This document shows positions 1 through 8,754 of a stretch of DNA of 64,000 nt, one piece after another. Made by a program: the position numbers and the translations under genes. How positions within the stretch are numbered: position 1 is the stretch's first letter; every line of letters starts with the position of its first letter. Below the pieces are notes generated by a model. The model was not told the origin of the DNA. It searched no databases and worked only from the letters and a program-made list of their open reading frames with translations. Source of the stretch: Sphaerimonospora thailandensis (GTDB lineage Bacteria; Actinomycetota; Actinomycetes; Streptosporangiales; Streptosporangiaceae); NCBI RefSeq assembly GCF_016863115.1, contig NZ_BOOG01000023.1, positions 47,605 to 111,604 of the forward strand, given 5' to 3'.

Positions 1-1
1 A

Positions 2-208
2 CCGATGGTCGCGCTGGTGCCCGAGTTCGACGACTACCTGCGGCCGACGGAGGCCGCACCGCGCTTCGCGCGGGTGCCGCAGGCGGAGGTCGTCGGGGTC
101 GAGGGGGCCAAGCATCTGTGGGTCGGTGAGCCGTACGTGCGGATCGTGCTCAACGAGATCGTCAAGCGGGTGAACCCGGCGGCGGTCCCACTGCCCACCA
201 CTGTCTGA
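2..208 (+). CDS. Alpha/beta hydrolase, C-terminal end (cut by window edge)
   Basis: This is the last 68 codons of a gene that begins before the window, ending at TGA 206-208. The visible part carries GAKHLWVGE, which looks like the catalytic-histidine loop near the C-terminus of alpha/beta-hydrolase-fold enzymes, followed by a closing helix (VRIVLNEIVKRVN). The nucleophile and acid residues would lie upstream and cannot be checked. An ATG at position 5 is in frame but is unlikely to be the true start, because the fragment alone cannot fold as a hydrolase. It converges on the coiled-coil gene, with a shared terminator hairpin between them. The substrate cannot be deduced. Confidence 0.6.
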   Translation, partial: PMVALVPEFDDYLRPTEAAPRFARVPQAEVVGVEGAKHLWVGEPYVRIVLNEIVKRVNPAAVPLPTTV

Positions 209-241
209 TCCCACCACTGTCTGATCCCGCCACGGTCTGAT
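194..241 (+). repeat. Three tandem 16-bp units over the stop codon of the hydrolase
   Basis: The unit CCCACCACTGTCTGAT occurs at 194-209 and 210-225, with a three-mismatch copy at 226-241. The first unit contains the TGA stop of the upstream gene and the copies run into the 3' untranslated region. This looks like slippage duplication of the gene end. Confidence 0.8.
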
Positions 242-290
242 CCCGGACCGCCGGCGTCGTCACCCCGAGGATGTCACGATCCAACGATGA

Positions 291-326
291 AGCAGGGCCC
301 GGCGATGATGTCCGCCGGGCCCTGCT
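291..326. terminator. Bidirectional hairpin terminator
   Basis: A perfect 14-bp inverted repeat (291-304 with 313-326) encloses an 8-nt loop. It lies between two convergent genes, as expected for a shared terminator. There is no T-run, which is common in actinomycetes. Confidence 0.8.
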
Positions 327-371
327 CAGTCAGCCGTCACGAATTTTCCACCTGCCGCTTCGGCGCGGCGG

Positions 372-1670
372 TTACTCCTGCCACCACTCCGAGTCGTCGT
401 CGCTCTTGGCGGCCGGTGCGGGCGCCGGGGCCGACGACACGGACGGCGTCTCGCTGACGGACGGCGCGGCCGACAGGGCCGGCTTGGCCGGGGCGGCCGC
501 GACGGGAGCCGGCTCGGAGTCCATGCCGGGCAGCGGGGCGCCGCCGAGCAGCTGCCGGAGCTGGGCGAGGTGGCTGGTGATGCTGTCGCGCTGACGGGTG
601 AGCTCGTCCACCTGACGCTGCATCGAGGTGCGGGTGCGCTCGGCCTCGTTCTTGGAGTCGGTCACGATCGACTCGGCGCTCGCCTTCGCCTCGGCGACGA
701 GCTGATCCGCGTTCTTGCGCGCGTTGGCGAGCAGCTGCTTGGCGTGGGTGTCGGCCTCGCGGCGGGTCTGCTCGGCCTGCTGGGTGGCCTTGGCCGCGCG
801 CTGCTCGGCGGTGGCGGCCCGCTGCTCCGCCTCGGCGACCAGCTTCTGGGTGTTGGCCTGGGCGGTGGCGTGGCGCTCGGCCTCCTGGCGCTCGGCCTCC
901 TCGCGGCGGGCGGCGAGCTGGATCTCGAACTCCGCCTCGTCCTGCGCCCGCTTGGCCTCGGACTCCTCCAGGATCCGCTGCGCCTGGGCCCGCATCTCGT
1001 CGGCCTGCCGCTTGGCCGTGGTGAGGACCTCGTCGCGCTCGCGCTTGGTGGAGGCCCGCAGCTGGGCGACCTCGCGCTCCGTCGTGGTGCGCAGCTTGGC
1101 GATCTCCCGCTCGGCGTCGGCCCGCTTCTCCGCGACCTCGTGGTCGGCGGTGGCGCGGATCTTGGCGACCTCGCGCTCGGTGGTGGCGGTCAGTTCGTCG
1201 GCCTCACGCCTCGCGGTCGAGCGGATCTCCTCGGCGTCGCGGTCCGCGCTGGTCCGCATCTCGTCGACCTCGCGGGCGGCGAGCGCCCGCTTCTCCGCCG
1301 CCTCGTTCTCCGCGGCGGCCCGCAGGTCGGCGGCGTCCACCTTGGCCGCGGCCCGGATCTCGTTCGCCTCGGACCTGGCCGCCTGCACGAGCTCGGTGGC
1401 CTGCTCCTCCGCCAACCGCAGCAGCTGCTCAATCCGGGCGCCCAGTCCCGAGTAGGTCGGGCGCTCCTGCTCCTGGAGCTGGCGCTTCGTTTCGGACAGC
1501 TCCCGCTGAAGGGTGCCGACCTGCTCCTTGGCCTGACGCAGGTCGGTGTCGATTGTCTTCAGGTGGTCGTGGACCTGGTGCCGGTCATAGCCCCGGAGCA
1601 CCACGTCGAATTCGCGAGAAGGGGCGTCTTCGAAGAAGTTGTTGAGCTGGGCGTCGATGTCGGACTGCAT
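372..1670 (-). CDS. DivIVA-domain, Scy/FilP-like polar coiled-coil protein
   Basis: This is a 432-residue filament-forming scaffold candidate. Residues 18-37 (SREFDVVLRGYDRHQVHDHL) match the membrane-targeting DivIVA signature. From about 40 to 385 it is almost pure coiled coil with repeating A-x-x-E-A/R-x-E-x-x blocks, then an Ala/Pro-rich linker and an acidic end (DDDSEWWQE). In Streptomyces, Scy and FilP sit next to methylmalonyl-CoA epimerase, thiolase and meaB, and the same neighbours follow here, so I infer a role in tip-growth polarity or cytoskeleton. The length is closer to FilP than to the much longer Scy. A weak AGGA lies about 9 nt before the ATG. Whether it is Scy, FilP or a third paralogue is uncertain. 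Confidence 0.8.
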   Translation of the reverse strand: MQSDIDAQLNNFFEDAPSREFDVVLRGYDRHQVHDHLKTIDTDLRQAKEQVGTLQRELSETKRQLQEQERPTYSGLGARIEQLLRLAEEQATELVQAARSEANEIRAAAKVDAADLRAAAENEAAEKRALAAREVDEMRTSADRDAEEIRSTARREADELTATTEREVAKIRATADHEVAEKRADAEREIAKLRTTTEREVAQLRASTKRERDEVLTTAKRQADEMRAQAQRILEESEAKRAQDEAEFEIQLAARREEAERQEAERHATAQANTQKLVAEAEQRAATAEQRAAKATQQAEQTRREADTHAKQLLANARKNADQLVAEAKASAESIVTDSKNEAERTRTSMQRQVDELTRQRDSITSHLAQLRQLLGGAPLPGMDSEPAPVAAAPAKPALSAAPSVSETPSVSSAPAPAPAAKSDDDSEWWQE

Positions 1671-1825
1671 GGGGCTCGATCCTGGGTTGTCGAGACGGCT
1701 ACAGAGGGCCGGACGGGAGGTGGATATCCGAGGCGGGGGAGCCTATGAGCACCCACGTCCGGTGATACGCCAGCGTACTCCGGTGCTGCGGGATTGGAGG
1801 CTCCCTCCGACTTTCTGCGCGAGTT

Positions 1826-1854
1826 GTTACGTATGAACGTTTCTTGCGTTACGT
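1826..1854. promoter_or_regulatory. Direct GTTACGT repeats, 22-bp spacing
   Basis: GTTACGT occurs at 1826-1832 and 1848-1854, so both copies face the same side of the helix two turns apart. They sit between mce and the coiled-coil gene. They may be an activator site for the coiled-coil promoter. No regulator can be named. Confidence 0.25.
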
Positions 1855-1868
1855 GTTACAGGTTCGAG

Positions 1869-2291
1869 TCAGTGCCGGGCTGTCTGCACAAGTTCCGTAA
1901 GGACTCCGCCCACGTCCTTGGGGTGCAGAAACGCGATCGATGCCCCCATCGACCCATGCCGGGGTCGCTCGTCGATCAGCCTGACGCCCTTCGCGCCGAC
2001 CTCCTCAAGGGCCTTGGCGACGTCCGCGACGCCGTACCCGATATGGTGCACGCCTTCGCCCCGCTTGGCGAGGAACTTCCCCACCACCGTGTCGGGGTGC
2101 AGCGGCTCCATCAGCTGGACGTACGAGGCGCCCTGCGCGCCGTCCGCCACGTGCAGCATGGCCTCGCGGACCCCCTGCTCCTCGTTGATCTCCCGGCTCA
2201 CCACCGTCAGCCCGAACGTGGACTCGTAGAACTCGATTTTCTCTTCGAGGTCATGGCACGCGATGCCGACGTGATCGATCCTGAGCAGCAT
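1869..2291 (-). CDS. mce: Methylmalonyl-CoA epimerase
   Basis: The 140-residue enzyme interconverts (S)- and (R)-methylmalonyl-CoA, linking propionyl-CoA carboxylase to the B12-dependent mutase. It has two vicinal-oxygen-chelate modules. The likely metal ligands are visible: H7 (IDHVGI), Q59 (YVQL), H82/H83 (VHHIGYG) and E133 (LTEL). I chose ATG 2291 because GGAGAGAC precedes it and the product then starts [11 protein letters not shown], typical for the family; upstream in-frame starts only add non-homologous residues. It is transcribed divergently from the thiolase gene across a 102-bp gap. The epimerase, thiolase and MeaB cluster fits acyl-CoA and odd-chain or branched-chain catabolism. Confidence 0.93.
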   Translation of the reverse strand: MLLRIDHVGIACHDLEEKIEFYESTFGLTVVSREINEEQGVREAMLHVADGAQGASYVQLMEPLHPDTVVGKFLAKRGEGVHHIGYGVADVAKALEEVGAKGVRLIDERPRHGSMGASIAFLHPKDVGGVLTELVQTARH

Positions 2292-2393
2292 GTCTCTCCA
2301 TTCGCGCATGATCGGGCCGGGCTGCCGCGGGCCGCCCGAATACTCCCTGGGTATCGTGACACGGTCGCCCTGATCCTCGTCATGGAGGTCCCG

Positions 2394-3578
2394 ATGTCTG
2401 GTTCCGTCATCGTCGCCGGAGCTCGTACGCCAATTGGACGGCTGCTGGGCTCGCTCTCCGGCCTGTCCGCCGCCGAACTCGGCGGCATCGCCATCAAGGC
2501 CGCCCTGTCGCGGGCAGGCGTCACACCCGACCAGGTGCAATATGTGATCATGGGACAGGTGCTCCAGGCAGGCTCTGGGCAGCTCCCGTCCCGGCAGGCC
2601 GCGGTGCACGCGGGCATCCCCATGTCGGTCCCGTCCCTGACGATCAACAAGGTCTGCCTGTCCGGCCTGGACGCGATCGCGCTGGCCGACCAGCTCATCC
2701 GCGCCGGGGAGTTCGACATCGTCGTCGCCGGTGGCATGGAGTCGATGACCAACGCCCCGCACCTGCTGCCCGGCCTGCGCAAGGGCGTCAAGTACGGCAA
2801 CGCCGGCGTGCTGGACTCGATGGCCTTCGACGGGCTCACCGACGCGTTCGACCAGGTCGCGATGGGAGAGTCCACCGAGTGGCACAACGCGCGACTGGGC
2901 CTGACCCGCGAGGAACAGGACGAGTACTCGGCCAGGTCGCACCGGCTCGCCGCCGAGGCGACCGAGAAGGGCCTGTTCGACGACGAGATCGTCCCCGTGC
3001 CCGCGCCCGGGAAGCGGGAGCCGGTCACGGTCACCGCTGACGAGGGCATCCGACCGGACACCACCGTCGAGACCCTGGCCAAGCTGCGCCCCGCGTTCAC
3101 CAAGGACGGCACGATCACGGCCGGGTCCTCCTCGCAGATCTCCGACGGCGCCGTGGCCGTGGTGGTCATGTCCCGGGCCAAGGCCGAGGAGCTGGGCCTG
3201 GAGTGGCTGGCCGAGATCGGCGCGCACGGAAACGTGGCCGGCCCGGACAACTCGCTGCAGTCGCAGCCCGCCAACGCGATCAAGCACGCCCTGGCCAAGG
3301 AGGGCCGCACGACGGGCGATCTCGACCTGGTGGAGATCAACGAGGCGTTCGCGCAGGTCGTGCTGCAGTCCGTCAAGGAGCTGGGGATCGATCTCGACAA
3401 GGTCAACGTGAACGGCGGCGGCCTCGCTCTCGGCCACCCGATCGGCGCGTCCGGCGCCCGCATCGTGCTGACGCTGGCGCACGAGCTCCGGCGCCGCGGC
3501 GGTGGTCTCGGCGCGGCCGGCCTGTGCGGCGGCGGCGGCCAGGGCGACGCCCTGATCATTCGCGTGCCCTCCCGGTAG
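2394..3578 (+). CDS. Acetyl-CoA C-acetyltransferase (thiolase)
   Basis: The 394-residue biosynthetic-type thiolase condenses two acetyl-CoA or cleaves acetoacetyl-CoA. The catalytic set is intact: nucleophile C88 ([10 protein letters not shown]), NEAFA, H348 (GHPIGASG) and C378 (CGGGGQGDA), the same spacing as the Zoogloea enzyme. I chose ATG 2394 because a GGAGGT at 2384-2389 precedes it and the product starts [15 protein letters not shown]. An in-frame ATG at 2382 would swallow the ribosome binding site. A TATCGT box at 2352-2357 could be the -10 element. It is followed at once by meaB, so the two are probably co-transcribed. Confidence 0.93.
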   Translation: MSGSVIVAGARTPIGRLLGSLSGLSAAELGGIAIKAALSRAGVTPDQVQYVIMGQVLQAGSGQLPSRQAAVHAGIPMSVPSLTINKVCLSGLDAIALADQLIRAGEFDIVVAGGMESMTNAPHLLPGLRKGVKYGNAGVLDSMAFDGLTDAFDQVAMGESTEWHNARLGLTREEQDEYSARSHRLAAEATEKGLFDDEIVPVPAPGKREPVTVTADEGIRPDTTVETLAKLRPAFTKDGTITAGSSSQISDGAVAVVVMSRAKAEELGLEWLAEIGAHGNVAGPDNSLQSQPANAIKHALAKEGRTTGDLDLVEINEAFAQVVLQSVKELGIDLDKVNVNGGGLALGHPIGASGARIVLTLAHELRRRGGGLGAAGLCGGGGQGDALIIRVPSR

Positions 3579-3580
3579 TG

Positions 3581-4609
3581 GTGATCCGGCTCCATGGGAA
3601 TGACCCGGTCGTGGACGGGTCGAACGCGGGGAGCCGGAAGCTCGCGGCCGAGGCGATGCTGGGCCGGCCGCGGGCCGTCGCGCGGCTGATCTCGCTGATC
3701 GAGAACGCCGTCGCCGGTCCCGATCGCGCGCCGGACGCGGGTACGGCCCTGCGCGAGGTCATGGCCGAGCTGGCCACCGGGACGCGCGAGCCGTACCGGG
3801 CGTGGGTGATCGGCCTGACCGGCGCTCCCGGCGTGGGCAAGTCCACGACCACGAGCATGCTCATCCGGACGTTGCGCGGCCGCGACGCCCGGGTGGGCGT
3901 GCTGGCGGTGGACCCGTCCAGCCCGTTCACCGGAGGGGCCCTGCTCGGCGACCGCGTACGGATGCAGGAGCACGCGACCGATCCGGACGTCTTCATCCGC
4001 AGTATGTCCAGCCGGGGTCACCTCGGCGGGCTGGCCTGGGCCACGCCGCAGGCGCTTCGGGTGCTGGAGGCGGCCGGGTGCGACGTGATCCTGGTCGAGA
4101 CGGTCGGGGTGGGTCAGGCCGAGGTGGACATCGCCAAACTGGCCGACACCACCGTCGTGCTGCTCGCTCCCGGCATGGGGGACGGCGTGCAGGCCGCCAA
4201 GGCGGGCATCTTGGAGATCGCGGACGTGTTCGTGGTCAACAAGGCCGATCGCGAGGGCGCTCGGGCGACCGTACGCGAACTGCGGAACACGGTGAGCCTC
4301 GCGACGGCGCCGTGGCGGCCCCCTGTCGTGACCACCGTCGCCGTCAGGGGCGAGGGCGCCGACGAACTGTCGACCGCGCTGGACGGGCACCTGGCGTACC
4401 TGGAGGAGTCCGGCGAGGCGCGCCGCCGCCGACTGGCCCGCGCGAGGGACGAGATCGAGGCCATCGCGCTGGCCCGGCTCCGGTCCCGGTTCTCCGGACT
4501 CCACGGTGACCGGCTCGACGCCCTGGCGGAACGTCTGCTGGCCGCGGAGATCGACCCCTACACCGCCGCCGACGATCTCGTCGCCGCCGTCGCCCACGCT
4601 GAGAGGTAG
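3581..4609 (+). CDS. meaB: MeaB/ArgK-type GTPase chaperone of a B12-dependent acyl-CoA mutase
   Basis: The 342-residue P-loop GTPase gates adenosylcobalamin loading and protects methylmalonyl-CoA or isobutyryl-CoA mutase from inactivation. The P-loop GAPGVGKST is at 81-89. Further family motifs are VDPSSPFTGGALLGDR, the switch segment ETVGVGQ and the guanine-specificity motif NKAD. The gene starts at the double GTG (3578 or 3581) that overlaps or abuts the thiolase TAG, so translation is coupled. The N-terminus is somewhat variable in the family, so either GTG is possible. An isobutyryl-CoA mutase subunit lies 4 kb downstream and is a plausible client. Confidence 0.92.
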   Translation: MIRLHGNDPVVDGSNAGSRKLAAEAMLGRPRAVARLISLIENAVAGPDRAPDAGTALREVMAELATGTREPYRAWVIGLTGAPGVGKSTTTSMLIRTLRGRDARVGVLAVDPSSPFTGGALLGDRVRMQEHATDPDVFIRSMSSRGHLGGLAWATPQALRVLEAAGCDVILVETVGVGQAEVDIAKLADTTVVLLAPGMGDGVQAAKAGILEIADVFVVNKADREGARATVRELRNTVSLATAPWRPPVVTTVAVRGEGADELSTALDGHLAYLEESGEARRRRLARARDEIEAIALARLRSRFSGLHGDRLDALAERLLAAEIDPYTAADDLVAAVAHAER

Positions 4610-4610
4610 A

Positions 4611-5393
4611 TCAGGGTTTGGCGGCGTGGTCGATGACGACGGTCGTGAAGCCGAGGGACTTCAACATGCCCTCGAGCATGGCCCTGGTGTTCTTGTCGGC
4701 CCGGTCACGCAGGTCGCTGGCCGCGGCGGCCTCAGAGATCTTCCGCTCGGCCAGCAGGTAGAGCTCCTGCTGGTCCCGCGGCGACGACGACAGCAGGTCG
4801 GAGATGCGGTCGAAGAGCCCCCGCTGCTGGGCGAAGACGTACGACCGCTTGTTGTCCAGATTGGCCTTCTCCAGTTCGGCGTGCGGCAGTCGTACGGTCA
4901 CGGCCGAGCGGTCAGGAGAGACCGTGACGGCGCCCTTGGGCAGGCCGGAGAAGTCGACGTAGGCGTCGACTCTGCCCGCGCCGATGAACAGGGTCCTGCT
5001 GCCCTTGATGGCGTCGGGGAGGAAGGCGGCGTCCTTCTCCAGGTCGACCACGACCTGGAAGTCGCCGGTCGCGGCCTCGAAACGACTCAGATCCTGCATC
5101 GACCGCAGCAGCACAGGGCCGCTGCGGTCGACGATCCGCTCCCCGAGAGGGTCCAGCCAGGACCAGGTGAGCCGCGCGCCGACCACGACGAGGAGGACCG
5201 CGAAGAGGAGGCCGGCCAGCCACCGCCAGGCCCGGCGGGAACGCCGGGCGGCGGTGCCGGGCGGCGGCTGCGGCGGCTGCGGAGGCTGCGCGGAAGGGGA
5301 TGGCGTCTGGCGGGCCCCGGTTTGCCGAGCCCCGGTTTGGCCGGCAGGAGTTCGGCGGGCTGGAGTTCGGCGGGCTGGAGTTCGACGGTCCAC
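4611..5393 (-). CDS. DUF4230 membrane-anchored protein
   Basis: The 260-residue protein has a cytoplasmic Arg/Pro/Gln-rich segment (1-55), one transmembrane helix (about 58-74) and an extracellular domain (about 80-260). That domain resembles DUF4230, with the strand pattern DFQVVVDLEKD, TLFIGAGRVDAYVDFS and a closing FTTVVIDH. I chose GTG 5393 because GGGAAG lies 9-10 nt upstream and it starts 16 bp after the preceding gene's TAG. A longer frame reaching 5819 lies wholly inside that gene. It ends 1 bp from the meaB stop on the other strand. The function of DUF4230 is unknown to me. Confidence 0.75.
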   Translation of the reverse strand: MDRRTPARRTPARRTPAGQTGARQTGARQTPSPSAQPPQPPQPPPGTAARRSRRAWRWLAGLLFAVLLVVVGARLTWSWLDPLGERIVDRSGPVLLRSMQDLSRFEAATGDFQVVVDLEKDAAFLPDAIKGSRTLFIGAGRVDAYVDFSGLPKGAVTVSPDRSAVTVRLPHAELEKANLDNKRSYVFAQQRGLFDRISDLLSSSPRDQQELYLLAERKISEAAAASDLRDRADKNTRAMLEGMLKSLGFTTVVIDHAAKP

Positions 5394-5409
5394 GGGGGGA
5401 ATCTTCCCG

Positions 5410-7476
5410 CTATTCCGCCGATTGCACCCCTCCGCCGAGCCCGTCCAGCAGCCCGAAGCCAGGGGAGGGGCTGGGAGCAGGGGTCGACCGGGTTCGTCCG
5501 GGCCCTGTCGACCCGGGCCCTGTCGACCCGGGCCCTGTCGACCCGGGCCCTGTCGACCCGGTGCCTGCCGGTAGGGGAGCTGTGCCGGGAGGACTCTCCG
5601 GTCCTCGCGAGGCCCGCTGGGTCCGCCCGCGGTACGGGCCTTCGCCGCGGTCCTCGTTCCCGCCCGCTCCGCTCGCCGAGGGGGGATCCGAACGGCGACC
5701 GGAGCTCCGGTCCGGGAGATCGAAGCCGCGGCCGGGGCGGTCCCTACGGTGTGCCGAGACGGGGCCGCGGCGCCGTCCGGGGTTGCGTGCGGAGTCGCCG
5801 TCCCGCCGCCGGGGCTCACGCGGTCCCGATTCGCGTGATCCAGACTGGCGTGATCCGGACTGGCGTGACCCGGACTCGCGGGGCGCGGGCCCGCCCCGAG
5901 CCGGATCGCGAGGTGCCGGATCGCGAGGGGTGGCGGCGGTCGTCGTCGGTCCGGCTGACGCGGGGACGGGTGACGCGGGCACGGGCGAAGCGGGGACGGG
6001 CGAAGCGGGGACGGGTGACGACGGTCCGGGAGAAGGAGGGAGGGCGGGCGAGTCGGGGAGCCCGGGGGTCGCGGCCGGGGTCGGCGCTGGAGATAAGCCG
6101 GCCCGGGGCGGTAGCGCGGCGCCCGGTGTCTCGTGGTGCTCCGGCTCCGGATCCAGGTGGTAGCTCGGATTGACGGGATAGGCGGGCGCGTACGCGGGGG
6201 TCGGATTCACCGGATAGCTGATCAGGTTGGGGTCCGCGGGCCGGGTGCCGCCGCCGAAGTGCCTGCTCTGCAGCCGGCAGGAGGCGAAGTCGGAGTAGAA
6301 CATCCGCAACCAGTTGTGTCGCTGGTCCTCGGTCAGGCCGGAGAACCACACGGCGGCGTACCGGTGCTCGGGCAGCGGACCGGCGGGCAGCGGCTCGCCG
6401 CGCAGCCAGGAGGCGACGATGGACCGGTAGCCGTTGGAGATCGTGCCGGGGCACGGCCGGGCCAGGCGGTCGAGGAACTCGGTCACCGCCCGCCGGGAGA
6501 ACCCGGCGCTGAGATCGTCGAGATGCACGACCGCCACGCCGGGAGGAACCGGGGCGTGGTCGGCGCGGTCCCGCTGCTCGACCCGGTCGAAGGCGGCGGG
6601 AGTGTCGGCCAGTCGCCGCGCGAGCATGGTGAACACCCCGGCCAGTTCGGTCAGGCCGTCCCGCATCGAGGGGCGGACGCACACGGGGAACGGCCACGAC
6701 TGGCAGGAGGACGCGAGCCGTTCGGTGGCGGCCACCGTCCGCGGCTCCGCCACCAGCCGTGCCGCCCCCGTGCCCGCGGCCAACATGGCGATGACCGTGG
6801 CGACCATCGCCAGCATGCGCCTGGTCACCAGGGCGATCCAGCCGAGCAGCAGCGCCGTGCTGAGGCCCATGAGCCAGAGCGTCTGATCCGTGAACGCCGC
6901 CTCGCCGGCCCCGGCGAACAGGTCGTACGGCCTGCGTGTCGCCGGGGTCAGCCGGTCCGCCCAGGACGAGCCGACCGCCACCCATGTGAACAGCCCGTAG
7001 GTGCCGATCCCGGCGATCACGGGTGTGACGGCGAACGGCAGCACCCAGCCCGCCGTCCAGCCGATCATCACGTACAACGCCAGGCCGGCCACGCACATGG
7101 CCAGCCCGCCGATCGGCAGATGGCCCGACTGGTCGGCCAGCGCGGCGCGCAACCCGAGCAGCAGCACGGTCACCGCGAACGAGCAGATGACGACCGCGAG
7201 AATGCCGAGCGGCGCCTTCGCGGCCCGCCACGGCGTCAGTGCACGGCCGCGGTTCGCGCGGCGTCTGCGCAGCGCGACCCATGCGGTGAACATGGCCGCG
7301 ACCGGACCCGTCAGCCGAAGCGATCCGATGACGGCGGTGACCATGTCATCCCAGTCCATGAAGCCGGGAATGAGGACGCTCCACGCGATGATGAGTCCGA
7401 GCGCGAGCAGCACGGCCATCGCGACGACCGCGCCGTGTCTCAGCTCTCCGCGTGGAACGCCCCTGTGGTCACCCAC
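5410..7476 (-). CDS. Multi-pass membrane protein with long repetitive low-complexity tail
   Basis: This 688-residue protein has about six hydrophobic helices in the first 260 residues, then a soluble region (about 260-430) with scattered Cys, and a tail of about 260 residues made of Pro, Ser, Gly, Arg and Thr. The tail includes four exact SPVPA units, three SGSRQ-like units and four GSTGP units, encoded by 15-bp DNA repeats. I do not recognise the domain; the arrangement resembles unassigned actinobacterial ABC-2-like membrane proteins. GTG 7476 is the longest start but lacks a good Shine-Dalgarno, so a later start is possible. The DUF4230 gene follows by 16 bp, suggesting an operon. Tail length may vary between strains. 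Confidence 0.6.
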   Translation of the reverse strand: MGDHRGVPRGELRHGAVVAMAVLLALGLIIAWSVLIPGFMDWDDMVTAVIGSLRLTGPVAAMFTAWVALRRRRANRGRALTPWRAAKAPLGILAVVICSFAVTVLLLGLRAALADQSGHLPIGGLAMCVAGLALYVMIGWTAGWVLPFAVTPVIAGIGTYGLFTWVAVGSSWADRLTPATRRPYDLFAGAGEAAFTDQTLWLMGLSTALLLGWIALVTRRMLAMVATVIAMLAAGTGAARLVAEPRTVAATERLASSCQSWPFPVCVRPSMRDGLTELAGVFTMLARRLADTPAAFDRVEQRDRADHAPVPPGVAVVHLDDLSAGFSRRAVTEFLDRLARPCPGTISNGYRSIVASWLRGEPLPAGPLPEHRYAAVWFSGLTEDQRHNWLRMFYSDFASCRLQSRHFGGGTRPADPNLISYPVNPTPAYAPAYPVNPSYHLDPEPEHHETPGAALPPRAGLSPAPTPAATPGLPDSPALPPSPGPSSPVPASPVPASPVPASPVPASAGPTTTAATPRDPAPRDPARGGPAPRESGSRQSGSRQSGSRESGPREPRRRDGDSARNPGRRRGPVSAHRRDRPGRGFDLPDRSSGRRSDPPSASGAGGNEDRGEGPYRGRTQRASRGPESPPGTAPLPAGTGSTGPGSTGPGSTGPGSTGPGRTRSTPAPSPSPGFGLLDGLGGGVQSAE
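5500..5559 (-). repeat. Four tandem 15-bp units (GSTGP)
   Basis: The unit GGGCCCTGTCGACCC is repeated four times without mismatch (5500-5514, 5515-5529, 5530-5544, 5545-5559), within the coding tail of the membrane protein. A multiple of three bases keeps the frame. Perfect identity suggests recent expansion. Confidence 0.95.
5960..6019 (-). repeat. Four tandem 15-bp units (SPVPA)
   Basis: Four units of the form GCGGGGACGGGYGAM lie at 5960-5974, 5975-5989, 5990-6004 and 6005-6019, with a few substitutions. They encode SPVPA repeats in the same membrane-protein tail. Confidence 0.9.
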
Positions 7477-7825
7477 AGCACGGCGCGGCCCCTGGCCACG
7501 CCGACGGCGATATCCGGCGCGTACGGTGCGCCGGGACAGGCATGCTGCCCATCAAGTCAACCCCCCGTGCCTGTGTGAGCAGCGTGCGCCGGACCGCGTC
7601 CCCCGACGCCGTCCGCCGGCCGGCCTCGCCACGCCTGCGTTCGACTTTCCTGGTCGGGCTTCCCCACTGAGCTTTCCCAGTGGGGCGCCTAGCAGACATG
7701 GTTCCCCGTGGCGTCCGGTGTTTGCCGCCGCCTCACCTTTCGACGTGGCAACCATAACGGAGCGTGACCCGTGGGGAGGGAGTTCTGGGGTCAAGGAATG
7801 AATCCGGTTACGCTCGGTTCCCAGG
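7477..7825. other. Intergenic region, no gene seen
   Basis: This is about 350 bp between two divergent genes. An open frame on the minus strand (7552-8019) overlaps the MarR gene and has no recognisable protein character. I see no strong hairpin or repeat. Confidence 0.5.
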
Positions 7826-7853
7826 TTGATCATGTTCGGCGTCGCGATAGCGT
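7826..7853 (+). promoter_or_regulatory. Candidate promoter of the MarR gene
   Basis: TTGATC (7826-7831) and TAGCGT (7848-7853) are separated by 16 bp, close to the housekeeping -35/-10 consensus. The GTG at 7862 lies 8 nt beyond the -10 box, implying a leaderless transcript. Confidence 0.45.
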
Positions 7854-7861
7854 ATAGCGCT

Positions 7862-8419
7862 GTGTCCGTTTCGCCGAATGTCCCGCCCAGCTCAGGCCCA
7901 CTGCCGTCCGGCTCGGCCAAGCCGCTCGGCCTGCCGTTCGACCCGATCGAGCGCGCCGCGGAAACCTGGCGTGCTAGGTTCGGCCCGTCGTCCGCGATGG
8001 CCGCCGTCACTTCGATCATGAGAGCCCATCAGATCCTGTTGGCGCAACTGGACACGCTGCTCAAGCCGTACGATTTGACCTTCGCCCGTTACGAGGCGCT
8101 GGTGCTGCTCACGTTCAGCCGGGATGGCTCGCTGCCGCTGTCGAAGATCGGTGAGCGGCTCATGGTCCACCCGACGAGCGTGACGAACACCGTGGACCGC
8201 CTGGAGCGAGCCAAACTGGTCCGCCGGATGCGCAACCCGAGGGACGGCCGCGGCGTGCTCGCCGAGATCACCGATGAGGGCCGCGAGATCGTACGGCGGG
8301 CCACCGCCGATCTGCTGGACGCCGGTTTCTGTCTGGGAATGTACGGCGACGAGGACCTTGAGCGGATGTTCGACCTGCTCAGGACCCTTCGTGTCGCGGC
8401 CGGCGACTTCACCCCCTGA
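7862..8419 (+). CDS. MarR-family transcriptional regulator
   Basis: The 185-residue winged-helix repressor has the family layout: an N-terminal dimer helix (PFDPIERAAETW), a helix-turn-helix (LPLSKIGERLMVHPTSVTNTVDRLERAKLV) and the wing RMRNPRDGRGVLAEIT. The nearby acyl-CoA mutase and the syntenic Streptomyces neighbourhood suggest it may sense an acyl-CoA or organic acid, which is inference. No Shine-Dalgarno is visible. The GTG at 7862 follows a TAGCGT box by 8 nt, so I favour leaderless initiation there. In-frame ATG 7832 is an alternative that lengthens the product by ten residues. Confidence 0.85.
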   Translation: MSVSPNVPPSSGPLPSGSAKPLGLPFDPIERAAETWRARFGPSSAMAAVTSIMRAHQILLAQLDTLLKPYDLTFARYEALVLLTFSRDGSLPLSKIGERLMVHPTSVTNTVDRLERAKLVRRMRNPRDGRGVLAEITDEGREIVRRATADLLDAGFCLGMYGDEDLERMFDLLRTLRVAAGDFTP

Positions 8420-8457
8420 CCGGCCCGCTCTCGTGAGCAGGCCGGACAGGAGTGCCT

Positions 8458-8730
8458 TTACGGGTGCTTCATCGCGTTGTCCGCCTGAGGGGATTCACCG
8501 GCCCGGGGAATCTCCGCCGCCAGGAATCCCACCTGCGGGGCGAGCGCCCGTAGCCTGCGGTCGAGTTCCTTCCGGCTCGTCGGCGCCGGCCGGTTCTCGA
8601 TCGTGAACAGGAGGCCTCCGATCTTCCCGTCGGCGTCCACTGAGATCGCGAGCCGCAGCTGGCCCTGGCCGGTCGTCACGATCCCGGTCAGGGCGGGTGG
8701 GTGTCGTGTTCGAACGGCGCGTCGGAGGCG
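8458..8730 (-). pseudogene. Remnant of a beta-lactamase-like serine hydrolase (N-terminal domain only)
   Basis: The minus strand encodes TGQGQLRLAISVDADGKI, then GLLF, and LRALAPQVGFLAAEI after a Pro-Thr linker. As I recall, this pattern joins the N-terminal helper domain to the start of the class A beta-lactamase-like domain in secreted actinobacterial serine hydrolases. The frame then diverges (PRAGESPQADNAMKHP) and stops; no SxxK active site follows. Upstream codons stay open without a clear start. I read this as a gene fragment, but a 73-residue small protein from GTG 8679 cannot be excluded. Confidence 0.45.
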
Positions 8731-8754
8731 GCCAGGGCCGATGGGTGGATTTAT

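Noticed and set aside
570..1748. Leu/Gly-rich plus-strand frame opposite the coiled-coil gene
   Set aside because: The repeated GLG and LLG runs are the reverse of the Ala/Glu coiled-coil codons, not a membrane protein.
2207..4597. Open frame of 796 codons on the minus strand opposite thiolase and meaB
   Set aside because: It spans two well-supported genes and their junction; composition is typical of a shadow frame.
7552..8019. Minus-strand frame of 155 codons overlapping the MarR gene
   Set aside because: No family resemblance and it overlaps a clear helix-turn-helix gene and its promoter.
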